From contig CAXIWQ010000108.1 in the NCBI GenBank assembly GCA_964036275.1, positions 1-64,000 of the forward strand: 64,000 nucleotides of DNA, in the 5' to 3' direction. Position 1 is the stretch's first letter; each line of letters begins with the position of its first letter. The notes beneath the pieces were generated by a model that was given only the letters and a program-made list of their open reading frames with translations, ran no database searches and was not told where the DNA came from. Below, in pieces: positions 1 through 14,780 of the stretch. This stretch comes from Litoditis marina. Taxonomy: Eukaryota > Nematoda > Chromadorea > Rhabditida > Rhabditidae. A program made the position numbers and the translations under genes.

Positions 1-573
1 TGCCGTGTCCTCCTTCCTTCTGCTTCGTGACGGAATCCCAATGTTCCGTGGTTCGCAGGAGTCAACTGCCTCCGTGAGAAACTCCAGCAACCTAGGTAAA
101 CGTAATGTATGTACAGTACAAAACAACAATACAAAACATATTCTTGAACAACACGCCAAGATAAACTGCATTATCAAACGAAAGAAAAGGTTGAAACCAG
201 TGTCACATCATCAGACTCAGTCCACTTTTTCCTTGCCCAGTTCGGTAGTCGGCACCATGTCTACTTCTAGTCAAGCGCGAACCGCGGCTTCGTCCCCATC
301 TTGGCCGGTCGGCTGGCAGCCGCCAATTAGCCCGAGAGGCAGACGTACTGTTTTTTTTTGATTCGCGCACTATTTCACGAGGTTTGTATTTCCTCGAAAA
401 GGTAGAGCATTCAAACGGCGTGTTTGTATAAACTAGCGTGTAATGATAGAGGTCTTGGAGAACCGAATGGGATATAGAAACTGTTAGTCAATTGCAGAGA
501 CACGTGAAACCTGCTTAACACTGCAGAACTCAGAAACGTGCAATGACAACGTGCACGATTGCTCATCAGAATG
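1..573. other. Unique flank left of the satellite
   Basis: Non-repetitive sequence with no recognisable gene. A plus-strand frame is open from base 2 to 361 but has no ATG at its beginning, and its translation after about residue 30 is low in recognisable content. A donor-like CTAG|GTAAAC lies at 95/96, so bases 2-95 could be the end of an exon of a gene entering from the left; this is only a possibility. A run of nine T lies near 351-359. Bases 362-573 hold nothing I can identify. The satellite begins abruptly at about 574. Confidence 0.6.
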
Positions 574-3500
574 GTATAAAATGGCCATTTAGGATGTATA
601 AAATGGCCATTTAGGGGAGATGTCTAAAATGGCCATTTAGGATGTATAAAATGGCCATTTAGGGGAGATGTATAGAATGGCCATTTAGGATGTATAAAAT
701 GGCCATTTAGGGGAGATGTCTAAAATGGCCATTTAGGATGTATAAAATGGCCATTTAGGGGAGATGTATAGAATGGCCATTTAGGATGTATAAAATGGCC
801 ATTTAGGATGTATAAAATGGCCATTTAGGGGAGATGTATAGAATGGCCATTTAGGATGTATAAAATGGCCATTTAGGGGAGATGTCTAAAATGGCCATTT
901 AGGATGTATAAAATGGCCATTTAGGGGAGATGTATAGAATGGCCATTTAGGATGTATAAAATGGCCATTTAGGATGTATAAAATGGCCATTTAGGGGAGA
1001 TGTATAGAATGGCCATTTAGGATGTATAAAATGGCCATTTAGGGGAGATGTCTAAAATGGCCATTTAGGATGTATAAAATGGCCATTTAGGGGAGATGTA
1101 TAGAATGGCCATTTAGGATGTATAAAATGGCCATTTAGGATGTATAAAATGGCCATTTAGGGGAGATGTCTAAAATGGCCATTTAGGATGTATAAAATGG
1201 CCATTTAGGGGAGATGTATAGAATGGCCATTTAGGATGTATAAAATGGCCATTTAGGGGAGATGTCTAAAATGGCCATTTAGGATGTATAAAATGGCCAT
1301 TTAGGGGAGATGTATAAAATGGCCATTTAGGATGTATAAAATGGCCATTTAGGGGAGATGTCTAAAATGGCCATTTAGGATGTATAAAATGGCCATTTAG
1401 GGGAGATGTATAGAATGGCCATTTAGGATGTATAAAATGGCCATTTAGGATGTATAAAATGGCCATTTAGGGGAGATGTCTAAAATGGCCATTTAGGATG
1501 TATAAAATGGCCATTTAGGGGAGATGTATAGAATGGCCATTTAGGATGTATAAAATGGCCATTTAGGATGTATAAAATGGCCATTTAGGGGAGATGTCTA
1601 AAATGGCCATTTAGGATGTATAAAATGGCCATTTAGGGGAGATGTATAGAATGGCCATTTAGGATGTATAAAATGGCCATTTAGGGGAGATGTCTAAAAT
1701 GGCCATTTAGGATGTATAAAATGGCCATTTAGGGGAGATGTATAAAATGGCCATTTAGGATGTATAAAATGGCCATTTAGGAGAGATGTATAAAATGGCC
1801 ATTTAGGATGTATAAAATGGCCATTTAGGGGAGATGTCTAAAATGGCCATTTAGGATGTACAAAATGGCCATTTAGGAGAGATGTATAGAATGGCCATTT
1901 AGGATGTATAAAATGGCCATTTAGGGGAGATGTCTAAAATGACCATTTAGGATGTATAAAATGGCCATTTAGGGGAGATGTATAAAATGGCCATTTAGGA
2001 TGTATAAAATGGCCATTTAGGAGAGATGTATAAAATGGCCATTTAGGAAGTATAAAATGGCCATTTAGGGGAGATGTCTAAAATGGCCATTTAGGATGTA
2101 CAAAATGGCCATTTAGGAGAGATGTATAGAATGGCCATTTAGGATGTATAAAATGGCCATTTAGGGGAGATGTCTAAAATGACCATTTAGGATGTATAAA
2201 ATGGCCATTTAGAAATTACAAAATGGCCATTCAGGGGAGATGTATAAAATGGCCATTTAGGATGTACAAAATGGCCATTTAGGAGAGATGTATAGAATGG
2301 CCATTTAGGATGTATAAAATAACCATTTAGGGGAGATGTCTAAAATGACCATTTAGGATGTATAAAATGGCCATTTAGAAATTACAAAATGGCCATTCAG
2401 GGGAGATGTATAAAATGGCCATTTAGGATGTATAAAATGGCCATTTAGGAGAGATGTATAGAATGGCCATTTAGGATGTATAAAATGGCCATTTAGGATG
2501 TATAAAATGGCCATTTAGGATGTATAAAATGGCCATTTAGGGGAGATGTCTAAAATGGCCATTTAGGATGTATAAAATGGCCATTTAGGGGAGATGTCTA
2601 AAATGACCATTTAGGATGTATAAAATGGCCATTTAGAAATTACAAAATGGCCATTCAGGGGAGATGTATAAAATGGCCATTTAGGATGTATAAAATGGCC
2701 ATTTAGGGGAGATGTCTAAAATGACCATTTAGGATGTATAAAATGGCCATTTAGGGGAGAAGTCTAAAATGACCATTTAGGATGTATAAAATGGCCATTT
2801 AGAAATTACAAAATGGCCATTCAGGGAAGATGTATAAAATGGCCATTTAGGATGTATAAAATGGCCATTTAGGATGTATAAAATGGCCATTTAGGGAAGA
2901 TGTATAAAATGGCCATTTAGGATGTATAAAATGGCCATTTAGGATGTATAAAATGGCCATTTAGGATGTATAAAATGGCCATTTAGGGGAGATGTCTAAA
3001 ATGGCCATTTAGGAAGTATAAAATGGCCATTTAGGGGAGATGTCTAAAATGGCCATTTAGGATGTATAAAATGGCCATTTAGGATGTATAAAATGGCCAT
3101 TTAGGAATTACAAAATAGCCATTCAGGGGAGATGTATAAAATGGCCATTTAGGAAGTATAAAATGGCCATTTAGGAGAGATGTATAAAATGGCCATTTAG
3201 GGGAGATGTCTAAAATGGCCATTTAGGATGTATAAAATGGCCATTTAGGATGTATAAAATGGCCATTTAGGAATTACAAAATGGCCATTCAGGGGAGATG
3301 TATAAAATGGCCATTTAGGAAGTATAAAATGGCCATTTAGGAGAGATGTATAAAATGGCCATTTAGGGGAGATGTATAAAATGGCCATTTAGGATGTATA
3401 AAATGGCCATTTAGGGAAGATGTATAAAATGGCCATTTAGGATGTATAAAATGGCCATTTAGGAAGTATAAAATGGCCATTCAGGGGAGATGTATAAAAT

Positions 3501-5989
3501 GGCCATTTAGGATGTATAAAATGGCCATTTAGGATGTATAAAATGGCCATTTAGGAAGTATAAAATGGCCATTTAGAGGAGATGTATAAAATGGCCATTT
3601 AGGAAGTATAAAATGGCCATTCAGGAGAGATGTATAAAATGGCCATTTAGGATGTATAAAATGGCCATTTAGGGGAGATGTATAAAATGGCCATTTAGGA
3701 GAGATGTATAAAATGGCCATTTAGGATGTATAAAATGGCCATTTAGGGGAGATGTATAAAATGGCCATTTAGGAGAGATGTATAAAATGGCCACTTAGGA
3801 TGTATAAAATGGCCATTTAGGGGAGATGTATAAAATGGCCACTTAGGAAGTATAAAATGGCCATTTAGGAGAGATGTATAAAATGGCCATTTAGGGGAGA
3901 TGTATAAAATGGCCATTTAGGATGTATAAAATGGCCATTTAGGGAAGATGTATAAAATGGCCATTTAGGATGTATAAAATGGCCATTTAGGGGAGATGTC
4001 TAAAATGACCATTTAGGATGTACAAAATGGCCATTTAGGAGAGATGTATAGAATGGCCATTTAGGATGTATAAAATGGCCATTTAGGGGAGATGTCTAAA
4101 ATGACCATTTAGGATGTATAAAATGGCCATTTAGAAATTACAAAATGGCCATTCAGGGGAGATGTATAAAATGGCCATTTAGGATGTATAAAATGGCCAT
4201 TTAGGAGAGATGTATAGAATGGCCATTTAGGATGTATAAAATGGCCATTTAGGGGAGATGTCTAAAATGGCCATTTAGGATGTATAAAATGGCCATTTAG
4301 GAATTACAAAATGGCCATTCAGGGGAGATGTATAAAATGGCCATTTAGGATGTATAAATGGGCCATTTAGGGAAGATGTATAAAATGGCCATTTAGGATG
4401 TATAAAATGGCCATTTAGGATGTATAAAATGGCCATTTAGGATGTATAAAATGGCCATTTAGAGGAGATGTCTAAAATGGCCATTTAGGAAGTATAAAAT
4501 GGCCATTCAGGGGAGATGTATAAAATGGCCATTTAGGATGTACAAAATGGCCATTTAGGAGAGATGTATAGAATGGCCATTTAGGATGTATAAAATGGCC
4601 ATTTAGGGGAGATGTCTAAAATGACCATTTAGGATGTATAAAATAGCCATTTAGAAATTACAAAATGGCCATTCAGGGGAGATGTATAAAATGGCCATTT
4701 AGGAGAGATGTATAGAATGGCCATTTAGGATGTATAAAATGGCCATTTAGGGGAGATGTCTAAAATGGCCATTTAGGATGTATAAAATGGCCATTTAGGA
4801 ATTACAAAATGGCCATTCAGGGGAGATGTATAAAATGGCCATTTAGGATGTATAAAATGGCCATTTAGGGGAGATGTCTAAAATGACCATTTAGGATGTA
4901 TAAAATGGCCATTTAGGGGAGAAGTCTAAAATGACCATTTAGGATGTATAAAATGGCCATTTAGGATGTATAAAATGGCCATTTAGGATGTATAAAATGG
5001 CCATTTAGGGGAGATGTCTAAAATGGCCATTTAGGAAGTATAAAATGGCCATTTAGGGGAGATGTCTAAAATGGCCATTTAGGATGTATAAAATGGCCAT
5101 TTAGGATGTATAAAATGGCCATTTAGGAATTACAAAATGGCCATTCAGGGGAGATGTATAAAATGGCCATTTAGGAAGTATAAAATGGCCATTTAGGAGA
5201 GATGTATAAAATGGCCATTTAGGGGAGATGTATAAAATGGCCATTTAGGATGTATAAAATGGCCATTTAGGGAAGATGTATAAAATGGCCATTTAGGATG
5301 TATAAAATGGCCATTTAGGAAGTATAAAATGGCCATTCAGGGGAGATGTATAAAATGGCCATTTAGGATGTATAAAATGGCCATTTAGGATGTATAAAAT
5401 GGCCATTTAGGAGAGATGTATAAAATGGCCATTTAGGATGTATAAAATGGCCATTTAGGGGAGATGTATAAAATGGCCATTTAGGAGAGATGTATAAAAT
5501 GGCCACATAGGATGTATAAAATGGCCATTTAGGGGAGATGTATAAAATGGCCACTTAGGAAGTATAAAATGGCCATTTAGGAGAGATGTATAAAATGGCC
5601 ATTTAGGGGAGATGTATAAAATGGCCATTTAGGATGTATAAAATGGCCATTTAGGGAAGATGTATAAAATGGCCATTTAGGATGTATAAAATGGCCATTT
5701 AGGGGAGATGTCTAAAATGACCATTTAGGATGTACAAAATGGCCATTTAGGATGTATAAAATGGCCATTTAGGATGTATAAAATGGCCATTTAGGGGAGA
5801 TGTCTAAAATGACCATTTAGGATGTATAAAATGGCCATTTAGAAATTACAAAATGGCCATTCAGGGGAGATGTATAAAATGGCCATTTAGGATGTATAAA
5901 ATGGCCATTTAGGAGAGATGTATAGAATGGCCATTTAGGATGTATAAAATGGCCATTTAGGGGAGATGTCTAAAATGGCCATTTAGGAT

Positions 5990-8900
5990 GTATAAAATGG
6001 CCATTTAGGAAGTATAAAATGGCCATTCAGGGGAGATGTATAAAATGGCCATTTAGGATGTATAAAATGGCCATTTAGGATGTATAAAATGGCCATTTAG
6101 GAAGTATAAAATGGCCATTTAGAGGAGATGTATAAAATGGCCATTTAGGAAGTATAAAATGGCCATTCAGGAGAGATGTATAAAATGGCCATTTAGGATG
6201 TATAAAATGGCCATTTAGGGGAGATGTATAAAATGGCCATTTAGGAGAGATGTATAAAATGGCCATTTAGGATGTATAAAATGGCCATTTAGGGGAGATG
6301 TATAAAATGGCCATTTAGGAGAGATGTATAAAATGGCCACTTAGGATGTATAAAATGGCCATTTAGGGGAGATGTATAAAATGGCCACTTAGGAAGTATA
6401 AAATGGCCATTTAGGAGAGATGTATAAAATGGCCATTTAGGGGAGATGTATAAAATGGCCATTTAGGATGTATAAAATGGCCATTTAGGGAAGATGTATA
6501 AAATGGCCATTTAGGATGTATAAAATGGCCATTTAGGGGAGATGTCTAAAATGACCATTTAGGATGTACAAAATGGCCATTTAGGAGAGATGTATAGAAT
6601 GGCCATTTAGGATGTATAAAATGGCCATTTAGGGGAGATGTCTAAAATGACCATTTAGGATGTATAAAATGGCCATTTAGAAATTACAAAATGGCCATTC
6701 AGGGGAGATGTATAAAATGGCCATTTAGGATGTATAAAATGGCCATTTAGGAGAGATGTATAGAATGGCCATTTAGGATGTATAAAATGGCCATTTAGGG
6801 GAGATGTCTAAAATGGCCATTTAGGATGTATAAAATGGCCATTTAGGAATTACAAAATGGCCATTCAGGGGAGATGTATAAAATGGCCATTTAGGATGTA
6901 TAAATGGGCCATTTAGGGAAGATGTATAAAATGGCCATTTAGGATGTATAAAATGGCCATTTAGGATGTATAAAATGGCCATTTAGGAGAGATGTATAAA
7001 ATGGCCATTTAGGGGAGATGTCTAAAATGGCCATTTAGGAAGTATAAAATGGCCATTCAGGGGAGATGTATAAAATGGCCATTTAGGATGTACAAAATGG
7101 CCATTTAGGAGAGATGTATAGAATGGCCATTTAGGATGTATAAAATGGCCATTTAGGATGTATAAAATGGCCATTTAGGGGAGATGTCTAAAATGACCAT
7201 TTAGGATGTATAAAATGGCCATTTAGGGGAGAAGTCTAAAATGACCATTTAGGATGTATAAAATGGCCATTTAGGATGTATAAAATGGCCATTTAGGATG
7301 TATAAAATGGCCATTTAGGGGAGATGTCTAAAATGGCCATTTAGGAAGTATAAAATGGCCATTTAGGGGAGATGTCTAAAATGGCCATTTAGGATGTATA
7401 AAATGGCCATTTAGGATGTATAAAATGGCCATTTAGGAATTACAAAATGGCCATTCAGGGGAGATGTATAAAATGGCCATTTAGGAAGTATAAAATGGCC
7501 ATTTAGGAGAGATGTATAAAATGGCCATTTAGGGAAGATGTATAAAATGGCCATTTAGGATGTATAAAATGGCCATTTAGGAAGTATAAAATGGCCATTT
7601 AGGGGAGATGTATAAAATGGCCATTTAGGATGTATAAAATGGCCATTTAGGATGTATAAAATGGCCATTTAGGAAGTATAAAATGGCCATTTAGAGGAGA
7701 TGTATAAAATGGCCATTTAGGAAGTATAAAATGGCCATTCAGGAGAGATGTATAAAATGGCCATTTAGGATGTATAAAATGGCCATTTAGGGGAGATGTA
7801 TAAAATGGCCATTTAGGATGTATAAAATGGCCATTTAGGAAGTATAAAATGGCCATTCAGGGGAGATGTATAAAATGGCCATTTAGGATGTATAAAATGG
7901 CCATTTAGGATGTATAAAATGGCCATTTAGGAAGTATAAAATGGCCATTTAGGATGTATAAAATGGCCATTTAGGATGTATAAAATGGCCATTTAGGAAG
8001 TATAAAATGGCCATTTAGGATGTATAAAATGGCCATTTAGGATGTATAAAATGGCCATTTAGGAAGTATAAAATGGCCATTCAGGGGAGATGTATAAAAT
8101 GGCCATTTAGGATGTATAAAATGGCCATTTAGGATGTATAAAATGGCCATTTAGGAAGTATAAAATGGCCATTTAGGATGTATAAAATGGCCATTTAGGA
8201 TGTATAAAATGGCCATTTAGGAAGTATAAAATGGCCATTCAGGGGAGATGTATAAAATGGCCATTTAGGATGTATAAAATGGCCATTTAGGATGTATAAA
8301 ATGGCCATTTAGGGAAGATGTATAAAATGGCCATTTAGGATGTATAAAATGGCCATTTAGGAAGTATAAAATGGCCATTTAGAGGAGATGTATAAAATGG
8401 CCATTTAGGAAGTATAAAATGGCCATTCAGGGGAGATGTATAAAATGGCCATTTAGGATGTATAAAATGGCCATTTAGGATGTATAAAATGGCCATTTAG
8501 GAAGTATAAAATGGCCATTTAGAGGAGATGTATAAAATGGCCATTTAGGAAGTATAAAATGGCCATTCAGGAGAGATGTATAAAATGGCCATTTAGGATG
8601 TATAAAATGGCCATTTAGGGGAGATGTATAAAATGGCCATTTAGGAGAGATGTATAAAATGGCCATTTAGGATGTATAAAATGGCCATTTAGGGGAGATG
8701 TATAAAATGGCCATTTAGGAGAGATGTATAAAATGGCCACTTAGGATGTATAAAATGGCCATTTAGGGGAGATGTATAAAATGGCCACTTAGGAAGTATA
8801 AAATGGCCATTTAGGAGAGATGTATAAAATGGCCATTTAGGGGAGATGTATAAAATGGCCATTTAGGATGTATAAAATGGCCATTTAGGGAAGATGTATA

Positions 8901-9387
8901 AAATGGCCATTTAGGATGTATAAAATGGCCATTTAGGGGAGATGTCTAAAATGACCATTTAGGATGTACAAAATGGCCATTTAGGAGAGATGTATAGAAT
9001 GGCCATTTAGGATGTATAAAATGGCCATTTAGGGGAGATGTCTAAAATGACCATTTAGGATGTATAAAATGGCCATTTAGAAATTACAAAATGGCCATTC
9101 AGGGGAGATGTATAAAATGGCCATTTAGGATGTATAAAATGGCCATTTAGGAGAGATGTATAGAATGGCCATTTAGGATGTATAAAATGGCCATTTAGGG
9201 GAGATGTCTAAAATGGCCATTTAGGATGTATAAAATGGCCATTTAGGAATTACAAAATGGCCATTCAGGGGAGATGTATAAAATGGCCATTTAGGATGTA
9301 TAAATGGGCCATTTAGGGAAGATGTATAAAATGGCCATTTAGGATGTATAAAATGGCCATTTAGGATGTATAAAATGGCCATTTAGG
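5990..9387. repeat. Duplicated 1.0-kb satellite block, offset 2400 bp
   Basis: Bases about 5990-6987 and 8390-9387 are identical by line-by-line reading, including rare variants such as TATAAATGGGCC (near 6900 and 9300) and CCACTTAGG units. The copies diverge outside these limits. The interval between them (6988-8389) is made of other satellite variants. Confidence 0.85.
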
Positions 9388-9723
9388 ATGTATAAAATGG
9401 CCATTTAGGGGAGATGTCTAAAATGGCCATTTAGGAAGTATAAAATGGCCATTCAGGGGAGATGTATAAAATGGCCATTTAGGATGTACAAAATGGCCAT
9501 TTAGGAGAGATGTATAGAATGGCCATTTAGGATGTATAAAATGGCCATTTAGGGGAGATGTCTAAAATGACCATTTAGGATGTATAAAATGGCCATTTAG
9601 AAATTACAAAATGGCCATTCAGGGGAGATGTATAAAATGGCCATTTAGGATGTATAAAATGGCCATTTAGGATGTATAAAATGGCCATTTAGGATGTATA
9701 AAATGGCCATTTAGGATGTATAA

Positions 9724-10217
9724 AATGGCCATTTAGGGAAGATGTCTAAAATGGCCATTTAGGGGAGATGTCTAAAATGGCCATTTAGGATGTATAAAAT
9801 GGCCATTTAGGATGTATAAAATGGCCATTTAGGATGTATAAAATGGCCATTTAGGGAAGATGTATAAAATGGCCATTTAGGATGTATAAAATGGCCATTT
9901 AGGGGAGATGTCTAAAATGACCATTTAGGATGTACAAAATGGCCATTTAGGAGAGATGTATAGAATGGCCATTTAGGGAAGATGTCTAAAATGGCCATTT
10001 AGGGGAGATGTCTAAAATGGCCATTTAGGATGTATAAAATGGCCATTTAGGATGTATAAAATGGCCATTTAGGATGTATAAAATGGCCATTTAGGGAAGA
10101 TGTATAAAATGGCCATTTAGGATGTATAAAATGGCCATTTAGGGGAGATGTCTAAAATGACCATTTAGGATGTACAAAATGGCCATTTAGGAGAGATGTA
10201 TAGAATGGCCATTTAGG
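9724..10217. repeat. Tandem 240-bp higher-order repeat, two copies
   Basis: Bases 9724-9963 are followed directly by a second copy at 9964-10203 with the same order of unit variants, including the unusual GAAGATGTCTAAAATGG unit. The match runs on to about 10217, where the sub-family order changes. Confidence 0.85.
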
Positions 10218-13200
10218 ATGTATAAAATGGCCATTTAGGGGAGATGTCTAAAATGACCATTTAGGATGTATAAAATGGCCATTTAGAAATTACAAAATGG
10301 CCATTCAGGGGAGATGTATAAAATGGCCATTTAGGATGTATAAAATGGCCATTTAGGAGAGATGTATAGAATGGCCATTTAGGATGTATAAAATGGCCAT
10401 TTAGGGAAGATGTATAAAATGGCCATTTAGGATGTATAAAATGGCCATTTAGGGGAGATGTCTAAAATGGCCATTTAGGATGTATAAAATGGCCATTTAG
10501 GAGAGATGTATAGAATGGCCATTTAGGATGTATAAAATGGCCATTTAGGGGAGATGTATAAAATGGCCATTTAGGATGTATAAAATGGCCATTTAGGGGA
10601 GATGTCTAAAATGGCCATTTAGGATGTATAAAATGGCCATTTAGGAATTACAAAATGGCCATTCAGGGGAGATGTATAAAATGGCCATTTAGGATGTATA
10701 AAATGGCCATTTAGGGAAGATGTATAAAATGGCCATTTAGGATGTATAAAATGGCCATTTAGGATGTATAAAATGGCCATTTAGGGGAGATGTCTAAAAT
10801 GGCCATTTAGGAAGTATAAAATGGCCATTTAGGGGAGATATCTAAAATGGCCATTTAGGAAGTATAAAATGGCCATTCAGGAGAGATGTATAAAATGGCC
10901 ATTTAGGGGAGATGTATAAAATGGCCATTTAGGATGTATAAAATGGCCATTTAGGATGTATAAAATGGCCATTTAGGAATTACAAAATGGCCATTCAGGG
11001 GAGATGTATAAAATGGCCATTTAGGAAGTATAAAATGGCCATTTAGGAGAGATGTATAAAATGGCCATTTAGGGGAGATGTATAAAATGGCCATTTAGGG
11101 GAGATGTATAAAATGGCCATTTAGGGGAGATGTATAAAATGGCCATTTAGGGAAGATGTATAAAATGGCCATTTAGGATGTATAAAATGGCCATTTAGGA
11201 AGTATAAAATGGCCATTCAGGGGAGATGTATAAAATGGCCATTTAGGATGTATAAAATGGCCATTTAGGATGTATAAAATGGCCATTTAGGAATTACAAA
11301 ATGGCCATTCAGGGGAGATGTATAAAATGGCCATTTAGGAAGTATAAAATGGCCATTTAGGAGAGATGTATAAAATGGCCATTTAGGGGAGATGTATAAA
11401 ATGGCCATTTAGGGGAGATGTATAAAATGGCCATTTAGGGGAGATGTATAAAATGGCCATTTAGGGAAGATGTATAAAATGGCCATTTAGGATGTATAAA
11501 ATGGCCATTTAGGAAGTATAAAATGGCCATTCAGGGGAGATGTATAAAATGGCCATTTAGGATGTATAAAATGGCCATTTAGGATGTATAAAATGGCCAT
11601 TTAGGAAGTATAAAATGGCCATTTAGAGGAGATGTATAAAATGGCCATTTAGGAAGTATAAAATGGCCATTCAGGAGAGATGTATAAAATGGCCATTTAG
11701 GATGTATAAAATGGCCATTTAGGGGAGATGTCTAAAATGGCCATTTAGGATGTATAAAATGGCCATTTAGGATGTATAAAATGGCCATTTAGGAAGTATA
11801 AAATGGCCATTTAGAGGAGATGTATAAAATGGCCATTTAGGAAGTATAAAATGGCCATTTAGGAGAGATGTATAAAATGGCCATTTAGGGGAGATGTATA
11901 AAATGGCCATTTAGGATGTATAAAATGGCCATTTAGGGAAGATGTATAAAATGGCCATTTAGGATGTATAAAATGGCCATTTAGGAAGTATAAAATGGCC
12001 ATTCAGGGGAGATGTATAAAATGGCCATTTAGGATGTATAAAATGGCCATTTAGGATGTATAAAATGGCCATTTAGGAAGTATAAAATGGCCATTTAGAG
12101 GAGATGTATAAAATGGCCATTTAGGAAGTATAAAATGGCCATTCAGGGGAGATGTATAAAATGGCCATTTAGGATGTACAAAATGGCCATTTAGGAGAGA
12201 TGTATAGAATGGCCATTTAGGATGTATAAAATGGCCATTTAGGGGAGATGTCTAAAATGACCATTTAGGATGTATAAAATGGCCATTTAGAAATTACAAA
12301 ATGGCCATTCAGGGGAGATGTATAAAATGGCCATTTAGGATGTATAAAATGGCCATTTAGGAGAGATGTATAGAATGGCCATTTAGGATGTATAAAATGG
12401 CCATTTAGGGGAGATGTCTAAAATGGCCATTTAGGATGTATAAAATGGCCATTTAGGGAGTATAAAATGGCCATTTAGGGGAGATGTATAAAATGGCCAT
12501 TTAGGATGTATAAAATGGCCATTTAGGGGAGATGTCTAAAATGACCATTTAGGATGTATAAAATGGCCATTTAGAAATTACAAAATGGCCATTCAGGGGA
12601 GATGTATAAAATGGCCATTTAGGATGTATAAAATGGCCATTTAGGAGAGATGTATAGAATGGCCATTTAGGATGTATAAAATGGCCATTTAGAGGAGATG
12701 TATAAAATGGCCATTTAGGAAGTATAAAATGGCCATTCAGGGGAGATGTATAAAATGGCCATTTAGGATGTATAAAATGGCCATTTAGGAGAGATGTATA
12801 GAATGGCCATTTAGGATGTATAAAATGGCCATTTAGGGGAGATGTCTAAAATGACCATTTAGGATGTATAAAATGGCCATTTAGGAATTACAAAATGGCC
12901 ATTCAGGGGAGATGTATAAAATGGCCATTTAGGATGTATAAAATGGCCATTTAGGGAAGATGTATAAAATGGCCATTTAGGATGTATAGAATGGCCATTT
13001 AGGATGTATAAAATGGCCATTTAGGATGTATAAAATGGCCATTTAGGGGAGATGTCTAAAATGGCCATTTAGGAAGTATAAAATGGCCATTTAGGGGAGA
13101 TATCTAAAATGGCCATTTAGGAAGTATAAAATGGCCATTCAGGAGAGATGTATAAAATGGCCATTTAGGGGAGATGTATAAAATGGCCATTTAGGATGTA

Positions 13201-13710
13201 TAAAATGGCCATTTAGGAAGTATAAAATGGCCATTCAGGAGAGATGTATAAAATGGCCATTTAGAGGAGATGTATAAAATGGCCATTTAGGATGTATAAA
13301 ATGGCCATTTAGGATGTATAAAATGGCCATTTAGGAATTACAAAATGGCCATTCAGGGGAGATGTATAAAATGGCCATTTAGGAAGTATAAAATGGCCAT
13401 TTAGGAGAGATGTATAAAATGGCCATTTAGGGGAGATGTATAAAATGGCCATTTAGGATGTATAAAATGGCCATTTAGGGAAGATGTATAAAATGGCCAT
13501 TTAGGATGTATAAAATGGCCATTTAGGAAGTATAAAATGGCCATTCAGGGGAGATGTATAAAATGGCCATTTAGGAAGTATAAAATGGCCATTTAGGAGA
13601 GATGTATAAAATGGCCATTTAGGGGAGATGTATAAAATGGCCATTTAGGATGTATAAAATGGCCATTTAGGGAAGATGTATAAAATGGCCATTTAGGATG
13701 TATAAAATGG

Positions 13711-14540
13711 CCATTTAGGATATATAAAATGGCCATTTAGGAGAGATGTATAAAATGGCCATTTAGGAGAGATGTATAAAATGGCCATTTAGGATATATA
13801 AAATGGCCATTTAGGATATATAAAATGGCCATTTAGGATATATAAAATGGCCATTTAGGATGTATAAAATGGCCATTTAGGAGAGATGTATAAAATGGCC
13901 ATTTAGGATATATAAAATGGCCATTTAGGATGTATAAAATGGCCATTTAGGAGAGATGTATAAAATGGCCATTTAGGATGTATAAAATGGCCATTTAGGA
14001 TATATAAAATGGCCATTTAGGATATATAAAATGGCCATTTAGGATATATAAAATGGCCATTTAGGATATATAAAATGGCCATTTAGGATATATAAAATGG
14101 CCATTTAGGATATATAAAATGGCCATTTAGGAGAGATGTATAAAATGGCCATTTAGGAGAGATGTATAAAATGGCCATTTAGGATATATAAAATGGCCAT
14201 TTAGGATATATAAAATGGCCATTTAGGATATATAAAATGGCCATTTAGGATATATAAAATGGCCATTTAGGATATATAAAATGGCCATTTAGGATATATA
14301 AAATGGCCATTTAGGATATATAAAATGGCCATTTAGGATATATAAAATGGCCATTTAGGAGAGATGTATAAAATGGCCATTTAGGAGAGATGTATAAAAT
14401 GGCCATTTAGGATATATAAAATGGCCATTTAGGATATATAAAATGGCCATTTAGGATATATAAAATGGCCATTTAGGATATATAAAATGGCCATTTAGGA
14501 TATATAAAATGGCCATTTAGGATATATAAAATGGCCATTT
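13711..14540. repeat. Homogenised ATATATAAAATGG block
   Basis: In this stretch the linker-plus-core reads GGATATATAAAATGG in most units instead of GGATGTATAAAATGG. Runs of six to eight identical 22-bp units are separated by pairs of 26-bp AGAGAT units. The variant is almost absent elsewhere (single or paired copies near 36340, 50320-50350 and 51790). The block ends about 240 bp before the retrotransposon insertion and looks like recent local amplification of one variant. Confidence 0.85.
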
Positions 14541-14775
14541 AGGATGTATAAAATGGCCATTTAGGGGAGATGTATAAAATGGCCATTTAGGAGAGATGTA
14601 TAAAATGGCCACTTAGGATGTATAAAATGGCCATTTAGGATGTATAAAATGGCCATTCAGGGGAGATGTATAAAATGGCCATTTAGGATGTATAAAATGG
14701 CCATTTAGGATGTATAAAATGGCCATTTAGGAGAGATGTATAAAATGGCCATTTAGGGGAGATGTATAAAATGGC

Positions 14776-14780
14776 CATTT
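14776..14780. repeat. Target-site duplication, left copy (CATTT)
   Basis: CATTT directly before the 5' LTR is repeated directly after the 3' LTR at 25367-25371. Removing the element and one copy restores an uninterrupted ATGGCCATTTAGG satellite unit. Five bases fits the 4-6 bp usual for BEL/Pao integrases. Confidence 0.93.

Larger units (their letters stand above)
574..14780. repeat. Satellite array, left part (22/26-bp units)
   Basis: Tandem repeat of the 20-base core GTATAAAATGGCCATTTAGG. Linkers AT, AA or GA give 22-bp spacing; GGAGAT, AGAGAT or GAAGAT give 26-bp spacing. Recurring sub-families are TCTAAAATGG, TATAGAATGG, AATGACCATT and a 22-bp AATTACAAAATGG...CATTCAGG unit. From 574 to about 1780 the units are very uniform; from about 1780 on the sub-families are mixed. 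Each unit holds the palindrome AAATGGCCATTT with an MscI/HaeIII site (TGGCCA). The array has no coding content. The minus-strand open frames in it arise because 22+26=48 is divisible by three. It is interrupted by the retrotransposon at 14781 and resumes at 25367 in the same unit. Confidence 0.98.

Noticed and set aside
2..361. 118-codon frame at the window start
   Set aside because: No ATG at its start, no recognisable domain, low-complexity later part; at best the first 95 bases are an exon end.
574..14780. CRISPR-like repeat-spacer array
   Set aside because: The linkers are a handful of recurring 2- or 6-base variants, not unique spacers, and the surroundings are eukaryotic.
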